From assembly GCA_036260395.1 (NCBI GenBank), contig DASZZY010000090.1, positions 1 through 30,766 on the forward strand: 30,766 bases of DNA, read 5' to 3'. Each line of letters begins with the position of its first letter. Position 1 is the stretch's first letter. A program made the translations under genes and the position numbers. The notes beneath the pieces were generated by a model. It did no database searches. It saw nothing but the letters and a program-made list of their open reading frames with translations, and was not told the origin of the DNA. The DNA is from DASZZY01 sp036260395. GTDB taxonomy: Bacteria > Actinomycetota > UBA4738 > CALAEC01. Shown here piece by piece: positions 1-7,088 of this stretch.

Positions 1-203
1 GGCCCGAGGCCCCGCTCTCCCGGCGGGAGATCGAGATCCTCCAGCGGGTGGCCTACGGCGCCACGACGAAGGAGGTCGCCGACCAGCTCGGGATCTCCTT
101 CCACACCGTGAAGACCCACCTCGAGCGGATCTTCGAGAAGCTCGGCGCGAACGACCGGGCCCAGGCCGTGGCCATCGCGATCCGCCAGGGCCTCGTCGAG
201 TAG
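1..203 (+). CDS. LuxR-family response regulator or transcription factor, C-terminal HTH domain (5' truncated)
   Basis: Only the last 66 codons lie inside the window, ending at TAG 201-203. They form a complete GerE/LuxR helix-turn-helix: the opening LSRREIEILQRVAYG, the recognition-helix region LGISFHTVKTHLERIFEKLG, and the tail ANDRAQAVAIAIRQGLVE. This domain binds DNA and usually sits behind a receiver, PAS or ATPase domain, which is outside the window, so the input signal is unknown. The gene converges on the cobalamin ABC ATPase with a 24-base gap. Identification of the DNA-binding domain is firm. Whether it belongs to a two-component response regulator cannot be decided here. Confidence 0.9.
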   Translation, partial: PEAPLSRREIEILQRVAYGATTKEVADQLGISFHTVKTHLERIFEKLGANDRAQAVAIAIRQGLVE

Positions 204-227
204 CGTCACCGCCCATCGAACGCCGCG

Positions 228-1505
228 TCAGGCGAGCACCTCCTCGAACGACCGCACCACGCGGGCCCGGCCCGCCAGCCGCTCCCACAGCTCCGTGGCC
301 CGCCCGCCCGTGAAATCGCGCTCGCGGGCCGGGACCTGCTCCAGCAGGACCACGGCGACCCCTTCCTCGGCGGCCCGCACGGCGGCCTCGAGGTTCGCCA
401 GGTTCCCCGGGCCGTAGGGCGCGTCGCACACCACGACCACAGCCGCGCGCCGCATCATGGCCACGCACTCCTGCGCCGCCTGGGCGTCGATCTCCGAGAA
501 CGGCGGGACCGTGATCCGCTCCAGGTTCAGCCGCTCGGCGACCACGGCATCGGTGTCGGTGGCGTGGAGCACGCCCGCGGTCACCTCGTAGCCCGCCTCG
601 GCCAGCGCCCGCATCACCGGGGCGCCGCGGCCGGCCCCCCCGACCACGTGGGCCCGCGGCAGCCCGCGCGCTCGGAACGGCCGCAGCGGCGGGCCGAGGA
701 CAACGACCGGGCGGCCGGTCACCGCGTGCGGATAGACGTCGGCCTCGACGCCGTAGGCCTCGTGGAGGAAGGAGCGCGTGATCACCTCGTCGGGGGGTCC
801 GTCCGCGACGATGCGGCCGCCGTCGAGGGCCACGAGGCGGTCGCAGGAAGCCGACGCCAGGTTCAGGTCGTGGAACACCGCCAGGACCGCGCGGTCGCGG
901 TCGCGGGCCAGCGTGCGGACGACCTCCAGGATCGCCACCACGTGGCCCGGGTCGAGGTGGGTCGTCGGCTCGTCGAGCAGCAGGACGGGGGCGTCCTGGC
1001 ACAGCGCCTGGGCCAGGACCACCCGCTGCCGCTCGCCGCCCGACAGGCGGTCGACGTCGCGGTCCGCGAGGTGATGGACGCCGGCGGCCTCCATGGCCTC
1101 GCGGGCCCGGCGGTAGTCCTCGGGCCCGCCGCCGCCCCACGGCGACAGGTGTGCCGATCGGCCCATCAGGACCACCTCCAGCGCCGTGAACCCCAGCGTG
1201 GCCGGGGCGTCCTGGGGCACCACGGCCACCAGGCGGGCGGCGTGGCGCGCCGAGAGGACGTACGGGTCGCGGCCGGCGACGTCCACGGAGCCGGACCGGG
1301 GACGGAGCGCCCGCGAGGCGACCCGGACCAGCGTCGTCTTCCCCGACCCGTTGGGACCGATCAGCCCCACGACCTCCCGGGGCCGCACCGTGAGGTCCAC
1401 GCCGCGGAGGACCGGGGCGCCGCCGTAGCCGGCCGTGACGGCCCGCAGCCGCAACCCCGCCGGCGCGCCGGGAGCCCGCGAGCCGTCAGGCACGGACCGC
1501 CCCAC
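228..1505 (-). CDS. btuD: Cobalamin (corrinoid) ABC importer ATP-binding protein with extra C-terminal Rossmann-like domain
   Basis: Energises cobalamin import together with the permease and binding protein encoded just upstream. The first 260 or so of 425 residues are a FecE/BtuD-type ATPase: Walker A GPNGSGKTT, Q-loop VPQD, signature LSGGERQRVVLAQAL, Walker B VLLLDEPTTHLD and H-loop FHDLN are all intact. The remaining 150 residues are an additional domain opening with a glycine-rich HVVGGAGRGAP stretch and containing CDAPYGPGNL and RDFTGGRATELWE. Similar tails occur on some archaeal and actinobacterial BtuD-like ATPases; their role is not known to me. The start overlaps the permease gene by 20 bases, so translation is probably coupled. 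Substrate assignment rests on the B12 riboswitch upstream of the operon. Confidence 0.9.
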   Translation of the reverse strand: MGRSVPDGSRAPGAPAGLRLRAVTAGYGGAPVLRGVDLTVRPREVVGLIGPNGSGKTTLVRVASRALRPRSGSVDVAGRDPYVLSARHAARLVAVVPQDAPATLGFTALEVVLMGRSAHLSPWGGGGPEDYRRAREAMEAAGVHHLADRDVDRLSGGERQRVVLAQALCQDAPVLLLDEPTTHLDPGHVVAILEVVRTLARDRDRAVLAVFHDLNLASASCDRLVALDGGRIVADGPPDEVITRSFLHEAYGVEADVYPHAVTGRPVVVLGPPLRPFRARGLPRAHVVGGAGRGAPVMRALAEAGYEVTAGVLHATDTDAVVAERLNLERITVPPFSEIDAQAAQECVAMMRRAAVVVVCDAPYGPGNLANLEAAVRAAEEGVAVVLLEQVPARERDFTGGRATELWERLAGRARVVRSFEEVLA

Positions 1506-2514
1506 GCTGCCGCCGGAGCAGGTACAGGAAGAACGGGCCCCCGAGCAGGGCCGTCACGGCGCCGACGGGGATCTCCTCCGGAGCCACGATGGTCCGGGCC
1601 GCCAGGTCCGCCAGCACCATGAGGATGGCCCCGGCCACCACTGAGGCCGGCAGCAGGTGGCGGTGGTCCGCGCCCACCACCAGCCGGAGGATGTGCGGCG
1701 TCATGAGGCCGACGAAGCCGATCACGCCGGCCACCGAGACCGCCGCCGCGGCCAGCAGAGCCCCGACGCCGAGCGAGGTGCGCTTGAACCGCTCGACCTC
1801 CAGGCCGAGCTGCGCGGCCCGCTCCTCGCCCAGCGACACCAGGTTCAGATCGCGGATCTCCAGGAGCGCCACGGCGACCCCGACCACCACCAGCGGGCCC
1901 GAGGCGGCGACGGCGTCCCAGCCCCGCGCCTGCAGGCCACCCAGCAGCCAGAAGTAGATCGAGCGGATCTGCTCCCCCGAGGAGGCCATCAGCATCGTGA
2001 TCACCGACGACAGGACGGAGGCCACCGCGATCCCCGCCAGCAGCAGCGTGGCGACCTGCACGGCCGGCCCGATGCGCGCCAGCCGGTACACGCCGAACGC
2101 CACGACGACCGCGCCGGCAAAGGCCGCCGCCGAGACCGCCAGGCCTCCGGACAGCGCGCCCCCCGTGGCCAGGATCACGGCGATGGCGCCGAGGGCCGCG
2201 CCCGAGGAGACCCCGATGATCGCGGGGTCCGCCATCGGGTTGCGGAACAGCGCCTGGAACAGCGTGCCCGACACCGCCAGCGCCGCGCCCACCACCACGC
2301 CGAGGGCCACCCGCGGCACCCGCAGCTCGAACAGGATCACGGCGGTGGACTCCGGGACGCCGACCGGCCGAGCCGCCAGGCCGAGCTTCCAGGCCACCAG
2401 CCGCAGGGTGTCCCAGGGGCGGATCGGCACGGTCCCCACGCCGACCGCCACGATCACCGCGGCGGCCAGCGCCAGGAGCAGCCCCCCCAGGACCAGTCCC
2501 CGCCGCCGGTTCAC
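1486..2514 (-). CDS. btuC: Cobalamin ABC importer permease, FecCD/BtuC family
   Basis: A 342-residue polytopic membrane protein of normal BtuC/FecC length. It starts with a short basic segment (MNRRRG), has about ten hydrophobic segments, and carries the family hallmarks RVPRVALGVVVGAALAVSG near the N-terminus, LFRNPMADPAIIGVSSGA, and VGLMTPHILRLVVGADHRHL, the loop that contacts the ATPase. It transports the corrinoid across the cytoplasmic membrane. The ATG overlaps the stop of the binding-protein gene by 4 bases, and its own end overlaps the ATPase start, so the three genes form one translationally coupled operon. The FecCD family also covers siderophore and haem transporters; the upstream riboswitch is the reason to prefer cobalamin. 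Confidence 0.93.
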   Translation of the reverse strand: MNRRRGLVLGGLLLALAAAVIVAVGVGTVPIRPWDTLRLVAWKLGLAARPVGVPESTAVILFELRVPRVALGVVVGAALAVSGTLFQALFRNPMADPAIIGVSSGAALGAIAVILATGGALSGGLAVSAAAFAGAVVVAFGVYRLARIGPAVQVATLLLAGIAVASVLSSVITMLMASSGEQIRSIYFWLLGGLQARGWDAVAASGPLVVVGVAVALLEIRDLNLVSLGEERAAQLGLEVERFKRTSLGVGALLAAAAVSVAGVIGFVGLMTPHILRLVVGADHRHLLPASVVAGAILMVLADLAARTIVAPEEIPVGAVTALLGGPFFLYLLRRQRGAVRA

Positions 2515-3428
2515 CCGTGGAGCGCCTGCGCCAGCGCCTCCAGGCCCTCCACAAGCCGCGGGCCGGGCCGGGAGACCAGGTCGCCGTCGACGAGATGGAC
2601 GTCACCTTCCCGCACGGCCCGGAGCTCGCGGATCCCGGGGCGGTCGGTCACGGCCTCGATCCCCTGTCCGAACTCGGACGCCAGGTAGACGTCGGGGTCG
2701 TCCTCGACGAGCTGCTCCACCGACCACTGCGGGTACGGCTCGTCGGCCGAGGCCGTCACGGGGTCGCACCCCGCCCGCTCGAGGAGGTCGAACTCCAGCG
2801 AGCCGGGGCCCACCGTGAACAGGTCGGACAGCTCGAGGAAGCACGTCACGCGGCCCTCGTCCTGGGCGCGCTGCTCCACCGCGCCGGCGCGGCGGCGCAT
2901 CTCCTCGGCCAGCCGCCGGGCCGGCGCGCGGGCGCCGGTGAGCCGCCCGAGGGTCACGATGTCGTCCACTGCGTCGTCGAAGCCGGCGGCCAGCGTGGTG
3001 AACACCGGGACGCCGAGATCCCGGAGGCGGTCCTTCCACTCGCCGCCGATGAACGCCGTCACCAGGAGGTCCGGCTCCAGCGCGACGACCTTCTCGACGT
3101 TCGGCTCGGTCCCCGATGCCGTGCCGACGGCCTCGATCCCCTGCGCCTCCGGCGGGTGGTCGTCGAAGGCCCCGGACACCCCGACTACCCGATCGCCGAG
3201 GCCGAGCGCGAACAGGATCTCGGTGTGCGAGGGGGCGAACGTCACGATGCGCCGGGGCGGGCGGCGCAGCGTCACGGATGCGCCCTCGTCGTCGGAGAGC
3301 GTCACGGGGAACGTCGCCTCCGACCCCGCCCCCGGTCGGCCCGCCCGTCCCCCATCGCCCCCGCATGCGGCGGTCACCAGAGCGACCACCGACGCCACCG
3401 TCACCGCCCATCGAGCGGATCGAGCCAC
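2511..3428 (-). CDS. btuF: Cobalamin-binding lipoprotein, BtuF-like substrate-binding protein
   Basis: Extracytoplasmic binding protein for the B12 importer, 305 residues. The open frame extends further upstream, but that part is riboswitch. I chose the GTG at 3426-3428 because AAGGAGG lies 6 bases before it and a lipoprotein signal peptide follows at once: ARSARWAV, a hydrophobic stretch, then VTAACGG with the lipidated cysteine. The mature part has the class III binding-protein features RRIVTFAPSHTEILFALGL, DRVVGVSGAFDDHP, EPNVEKVVALEPDLLV and a C-terminal GIRELRAVREGDVHLVDGD. First gene of the btuF-btuC-btuD operon; the 4-base overlap with btuC suggests coupling. A hairpin that covers part of the ribosome binding site (3437-3481) could mediate B12 control. 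Confidence 0.92.
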   Translation of the reverse strand: MARSARWAVTVASVVALVTAACGGDGGRAGRPGAGSEATFPVTLSDDEGASVTLRRPPRRIVTFAPSHTEILFALGLGDRVVGVSGAFDDHPPEAQGIEAVGTASGTEPNVEKVVALEPDLLVTAFIGGEWKDRLRDLGVPVFTTLAAGFDDAVDDIVTLGRLTGARAPARRLAEEMRRRAGAVEQRAQDEGRVTCFLELSDLFTVGPGSLEFDLLERAGCDPVTASADEPYPQWSVEQLVEDDPDVYLASEFGQGIEAVTDRPGIRELRAVREGDVHLVDGDLVSRPGPRLVEGLEALAQALHG

Positions 3429-3436
3429 GTGCGCCT

Positions 3437-3481
3437 CCTTCCCGGCCGAACGCGCGGCCTGCCGGCCGCCCCCCGGGAAGG
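3437..3481 (-). promoter_or_regulatory. Possible RBS-sequestering hairpin of the cobalamin riboswitch
   Basis: On the minus strand CCTTCCCGG (3473-3481) can pair perfectly with CCGGGAAGG (3437-3445) over 9 bases, enclosing a GC-rich 27-base loop that can fold further. The downstream arm overlaps the AAGGAGG ribosome binding site of btuF (3434-3440). This is what an expression platform blocking translation would look like. Pairing is seen directly; regulatory use is inferred. Confidence 0.45.
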
Positions 3482-3536
3482 GGTCCCCGGGCCGGGGACG
3501 ACGCTCACACCTTCGGCGAGGGACGGCGCCCTGGTC

Positions 3537-3690
3537 CGCGGGCAGGTCTCCTGGCTCCCGGATCGCCGCTCCCCCGAGCCTTCCCAGGACCGTGGGTCCC
3601 AGTGGCATCTCTCGGGGTCGCTCCCCGGTGACAGTGGCGCGACCGCGCCGGATTCACACCGGCTTCCCTCTTTGCGAGCTCCCGCTCGCT
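3537..3690 (-). promoter_or_regulatory. Cobalamin (B12/adenosylcobalamin) riboswitch
   Basis: Read on the minus strand, the region contains the conserved cobalamin riboswitch blocks in order: GAAGCCGGTGTGAATCCGGC, then GCGGTCGCGCCACTGTCACC, then after a variable arm the B12-box end AGCCAGGAGACCTGCC (about 3540-3556). It lies about 110 bases upstream of the btuF GTG start and in the same orientation. The family binds cobalamin in nascent mRNA and lowers expression of uptake genes. The outer boundary near 3690 is approximate. Confidence 0.93.
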
Positions 3691-3803
3691 CCGGCCGCCC
3701 GGGGATGCCCTCCCCGGACCGCCGCCCGTGGACGCTGTTCGATTGTCGGGCGCATTCTGAGCGGCCCGCCGCCCGCCGGCAAGCGCGCCGGGGGCCGGAG
3801 GGC
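3691..3803. other. Intergenic spacer between the B12 riboswitch and the secreted-protein gene
   Basis: No gene seen. It should contain the minus-strand promoter of the btu operon and ends at the plus-strand TACAGT element. I could not pick a convincing minus-strand -10/-35 pair. Confidence 0.4.
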
Positions 3804-3809
3804 TACAGT
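3804..3809 (+). promoter_or_regulatory. Candidate -10 element, leaderless start at GTG 3819
   Basis: TACAGT ends 9 bases before the GTG at 3819, with no Shine-Dalgarno sequence between. The spacing matches the other leaderless candidates in the window. The GTG opens a perfect signal peptide. Confidence 0.4.
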
Positions 3810-3818
3810 TGGCGAAGC

Positions 3819-4504
3819 GTGGGACGGGCACGCCTCCTCGCCATCCTCCTGATCGCCTTGTCGTTCCTGGCCGCTCCCGCCGGCCCGTCGCCCTCCCCGC
3901 GCCGTTGCCTCCAGGCCGGGCCGCGGCCGCCGAGGGCATCCGCGCGCAGCTCCCGCGCGGGTGGGAGTTCGAGGCGATCGCCGCGCGGAGTGGCACGTTC
4001 CGCGGGCTCCGGGCGTCGAACAACCTCGACCGGTGGTCGGTCGACGGCGGGCCGGGCCTGGTGGCGTACTGGATCGACGCCACGCGGGTCGGCGTGCCGT
4101 CGGACTACTACTACTACGCGGCCCGGGGACCGGCGCTGGAGAGCCTGGCCGACGCCGACGGATGCCGGCCCCACTGGCGAAAGGTCTGGATCGGGCGGGG
4201 CGGCGACCACGAGGTCCGGGACGCCGGCTCGTTCGTGGCCACCGCCTCCGGGGTCTGCCGGGCGCCCGGTCCGGCGACGCGGTGGGCGGCGTTCGTGGCA
4301 GCCCCGGGGTTCGGACCGGTGCGGGCCATGGGCATCCCCGAGTCGGGGATGTACCGGGTCTACGCGGCGGTCCGCGAGGGGCCGGGGGCCGGCCGGCGGA
4401 TCTCCCGGCTGGTCTCGGGGGTCTCGTTCGGCGGGACGTCGGTGGGCGAGTTCCTGGACGCGGTCAGCGCGACCGGGGGCTGGACGCGACGAACGGTGTC
4501 CTGA
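3819..4504 (+). pseudogene. Secreted protein of unknown function, apparent frameshift after the signal peptide
   Basis: The mature protein is clear in the frame ending at 4504: from about 3920 it reads AEGIRAQLPRGWEFEAIAA, then DRWSVDGGPGLVAYWIDATR, PSDYYYYAARGP and a C-terminal half with FVAAPGFGPVRAMGIPESGM. That frame has no sensible N-terminus of its own, only a TTG at 3809 followed by an Arg/Pro-rich stretch. In another frame, GTG 3819 starts MGRARLLAILLIALSFLAAPAG, a textbook signal peptide that then degenerates. Joining the two requires a single-base shift between about 3880 and 3930, in a C-rich run. I read this as one secreted protein of about 228 residues, broken either by a sequencing or assembly error or by a real mutation. 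I do not recognise the family. It overlaps the convergent gcvT end by 41 bases. Confidence 0.6.
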
Positions 4505-5567
4505 CCACCTCGGCGTCGGCCCGGCGGCCCCGGACGTCGACCTCCACGCGGGCGCCCGGACCGAAGCGGTCCGGCGGCCCCAGGTAGCCCAGCGCGATCC
4601 CGACGCGGAGCGTCGGCGAGAACGTGCCGCTGGTGACCTCGCCGACGCGTTCACCGTCCGCGAATACCGGGAAGTGCGCCCGGGGGATCTGCCGCCCGAG
4701 CATGCGGAGGCCGCGGAGCCGCGAGGCGATCCCCTCCTCGCGGCGGTGCAGAAGCGCCTCGCGCCCGCGGAACGGCCCCTTGTCGAAGGCCACCGCCCAC
4801 TGGAGCCCGGCCTCCAGCGGGGTGCGGTCCTCGGAGATGTCGTTGCCGTGCAGGGGGTAGCCCATCTCGAGCCGGAGGGTGTCCCGGGCGCCCAGCCCGC
4901 ACGGCTCGAGGCCCGCGGGGCGGCCGGCCTCGACCAGGTCGCGCCACATCGCCGGCGCCACGCCGTCGGGGACGAAGACCTCGTAACCCGGCTCCCCCGT
5001 GTAGCCGGAGCGGGCCACGACCACTCGGGCGTCGCGGTACGCGTCCTCCCGGCATCGCATGTACGCGAGGTCGGCCGTCCCCTGGAAGAGCTCGCCGAGC
5101 ACCTCCGGCGACCGGGGGCCCTGGACGGCGAGCGTGGAGAGCTCCGGCCGGGGGCTAACGACTACGTCGCGCCGCTCCTCGCCGGCCAGGACGTCGAACA
5201 CCTTGCCGACGTTGGCGGCGTTGGGGACCACCAGGTACTCCTGCTCGCCGGTCCGGTACGCGATCAGGTCGTCGACGATCCCTCCCTCGTCGGTGAGGAC
5301 GAGGTTGTACTGGGCGCCGCCGACCGCCACCTTCCCCACGTCGTTGGTGAGGACCTCCTGCAGCCACGCGACCGCGCCGGGCCCCTCCACGGCGATCTTC
5401 CCGAGGTGCGTGAGGTCGAAGAGGCCGACCGCCTCCCGCACCGCCCGGTGCTCGGCGAGCACGCCGCGGTACTCGATCGGCATCGCCCAGCCGGCGAACT
5501 CCCCCATCTTCGCCCCGAGCGCGACGTGCTCGCGCTCCAGCGGCGTCCGGTTCAGCGTGGCATCCAT
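4464..5567 (-). CDS. gcvT: Aminomethyltransferase, glycine cleavage system T protein
   Basis: Takes the aminomethyl group from lipoylated H protein, passes the methylene to tetrahydrofolate and releases ammonia. It is 367 residues, the usual length. The ATG at 5565-5567 was chosen because GGAGGA stands 3-4 bases upstream and the family N-terminus LNRTPLEREHVALGAKMGEFAGWAMPIEY follows (read here in parts). Other GcvT marks are FDLTHLGKIAVEG, YTGEPGYEVFVP, LRLEMGYPLHGNDI and RTPLEAGLQWAV. It is divergent from lpd, which encodes the E3 subunit shared with the glycine cleavage system, across a 94-base region with a dyad element. gcvH and gcvP are not in the window. The 3' end overlaps the convergent secreted-protein gene. 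Confidence 0.96.
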   Translation of the reverse strand: MDATLNRTPLEREHVALGAKMGEFAGWAMPIEYRGVLAEHRAVREAVGLFDLTHLGKIAVEGPGAVAWLQEVLTNDVGKVAVGGAQYNLVLTDEGGIVDDLIAYRTGEQEYLVVPNAANVGKVFDVLAGEERRDVVVSPRPELSTLAVQGPRSPEVLGELFQGTADLAYMRCREDAYRDARVVVARSGYTGEPGYEVFVPDGVAPAMWRDLVEAGRPAGLEPCGLGARDTLRLEMGYPLHGNDISEDRTPLEAGLQWAVAFDKGPFRGREALLHRREEGIASRLRGLRMLGRQIPRAHFPVFADGERVGEVTSGTFSPTLRVGIALGYLGPPDRFGPGARVEVDVRGRRADAEVVRTPFVASSPRSR

Positions 5568-5573
5568 CCGTCC

Positions 5574-5601
5574 TCCGCGGTGGCGGTAGTATGACCGCGG
5601 A
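5574..5601. promoter_or_regulatory. Divergent gcvT/lpd promoter region with inverted repeat
   Basis: TCCGCGGT (5574-5581) and ACCGCGGA (5594-5601) are perfect 8-base inverted repeats. The 12-base spacer holds TAGTAT (5587-5592), a plausible plus-strand -10, which reads CATACT on the other strand. The element lies 7 bases upstream of the gcvT ATG and 60 bases upstream of the lpd ATG. It could be an operator serving both genes. No glycine-riboswitch sequence is visible. Confidence 0.4.
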
Positions 5602-5661
5602 GCCGAGCCACGACACCCGCAGCCACCCGCGAGGCAGCCGGCAAGGAGGAAGGGACTCGAC

Positions 5662-7044
5662 ATGGCGGAGGACGCGTTCGACGTCGTCGTGATCGGGGCC
5701 GGGACCGGCGGGTACGCCTGCGCCCTCCGCGCCGCCGAGCTCGGCAAGCGGGTGGCGCTCGTCGAGCGCGACGATCGGCTCGGCGGCACGTGCCTCCTCC
5801 GCGGGTGCATCCCCTCGAAGGCGTTGCTGGAATCGGCATCGGTGATGGACCGGATCAACCGCTCGGATGAGTGGGGCATCCAGGCCTCCGGCGAGCCGCG
5901 GTGGCCGAAGGTCCTCGAGTTCCAGCGCGGGATCGTCGACAAGAAGGTCAAGGGGCTGACCGGGCTGATCAAGGCCCGGAAGATCGACGTCATCCAGGGG
6001 ACCGCGAAGCTGGCCTCCGGCCCGGCCGTGGAGGTCGACGGCCGGCGGATCGGGGCGGCGGACGTGGTGCTGGCCACCGGCTCGGCGCCCCGGCTCCTCC
6101 CCGGGCTCGAGGTCTCGGAACGCGTCATCACCAGCGACCAGGCGCTGGTCCTCGACCACATCCCCGCATCGGTGGCCATCATCGGCGCCGGCGCCATCGG
6201 CCTCGAGTTCGCCACGATGTACCGGTCGTTCGGCGCGGACGTGACGATCCTCGAGGCGCTGCCACGCATCGCGCCGCTGGAGGACGAGGACATCTCCCGC
6301 GAGGCGGCCAAGGCGCTGAAGCAGCGGGGCATCACCGCCACCCCGGGCGTGAAGGTCCAGGAGGTGAAGGAGACCGGCGACGGCGTCGAGGTCACCTACC
6401 AGCCGGAGAACGGGCAGGCGCAGAGCGTCTCGGTCGAGCTGTGCCTGGTGGCCATCGGGCGCGGTCCCGTGACGGAGGGCCTGGGGCTGGAGGAGGCCGG
6501 CGTCGAGACCGACCGCGGCTACGTGAAGGTGGACGGCCAGCTCCAGACGTCGGTGGGCGGGCTGTGGGCCATCGGCGACGTGGCGGCCACGCCGCTCCAG
6601 CTCGCGCATTCGTCGTTCATCGAGGGCATCGCGGTGGCCGAGCGGATCGCAGGGGACGGCGTGCCGGAGATCGACTACGCCGGCATCCCCCGGGTGACGT
6701 TCTCGCAGCCGGAGATCGCCTCGGTCGGCCTGACCGAGGCCCAGGCCCGGGAGCGCGGCGCCGACGTCGAGACCAAGAAGTTCGCGTTCTCCACGCTGGC
6801 GAAGTCGAACATCGTGGGCGAGGGCGGCATCGTGAAGGTCGTCGCCGAGCGGGACGGGGCCGTGCTCGGGATCCACATGATCGGGCCGCACGTCACCGAG
6901 CTGGTCTCGGAGGCGATGCTCATCACCAACTGGGAAGCCCTCCCGGCGGACGTGGCGTCGGTCATCCATCCTCACCCGACGCTGTCCGAGGCCATCGGTG
7001 AGGTGCACCTGGCGCTGGCGGGGAAGCCGCTCCACACGATGTGA
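5662..7044 (+). CDS. lpdA: Dihydrolipoyl dehydrogenase (E3)
   Basis: FAD enzyme that reoxidises dihydrolipoyl groups on E2 and on glycine cleavage H protein, passing electrons to NAD+. It is 460 residues, typical for the family. Visible parts: FAD-binding VVIGAGTGGYACALRAAELG at residues 9-28; redox-active pair Cys44 and Cys49 in GGTCLLRGCIPSK; NAD-binding AIIGAGAIGLEFATMYRSFG around 172; second FAD motif AIGDVAATPLQLAH; and the C-terminal catalytic HPHPTLSEAIGE at the dimer interface. AGGAGG lies upstream of the ATG, a little further away than usual. It is followed after 44 bases by the E2 gene, so lpd, E2 and lipB probably form one operon. Confidence 0.96.
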   Translation: MAEDAFDVVVIGAGTGGYACALRAAELGKRVALVERDDRLGGTCLLRGCIPSKALLESASVMDRINRSDEWGIQASGEPRWPKVLEFQRGIVDKKVKGLTGLIKARKIDVIQGTAKLASGPAVEVDGRRIGAADVVLATGSAPRLLPGLEVSERVITSDQALVLDHIPASVAIIGAGAIGLEFATMYRSFGADVTILEALPRIAPLEDEDISREAAKALKQRGITATPGVKVQEVKETGDGVEVTYQPENGQAQSVSVELCLVAIGRGPVTEGLGLEEAGVETDRGYVKVDGQLQTSVGGLWAIGDVAATPLQLAHSSFIEGIAVAERIAGDGVPEIDYAGIPRVTFSQPEIASVGLTEAQARERGADVETKKFAFSTLAKSNIVGEGGIVKVVAERDGAVLGIHMIGPHVTELVSEAMLITNWEALPADVASVIHPHPTLSEAIGEVHLALAGKPLHTM

Positions 7045-7088
7045 GCGGAGGAGCTGACGGATGACGACGACCGAAGGAGGAGCCTGAC

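Noticed and set aside
3429..3608. Upstream extension of the btuF frame to ATG 3608
   Set aside because: This DNA is riboswitch and spacer; the GTG at 3428 has a ribosome binding site and a lipoprotein signal peptide.
2517..5594. Plus-strand open frame of 1025 codons
   Set aside because: It lies antisense to btuF, the riboswitch and gcvT, is rich in Arg, Pro, Gly and His, and shows no domain; a GC-content shadow. Only a short part (3819-3885) holds a real signal peptide.
5568..5661. Glycine riboswitch upstream of gcvT
   Set aside because: The region is only 94 bases and shows none of the conserved glycine aptamer blocks.
5155..7035. Minus-strand open frame of 626 codons
   Set aside because: Antisense to lpd, with shadow composition; the lpd protein has all catalytic motifs.
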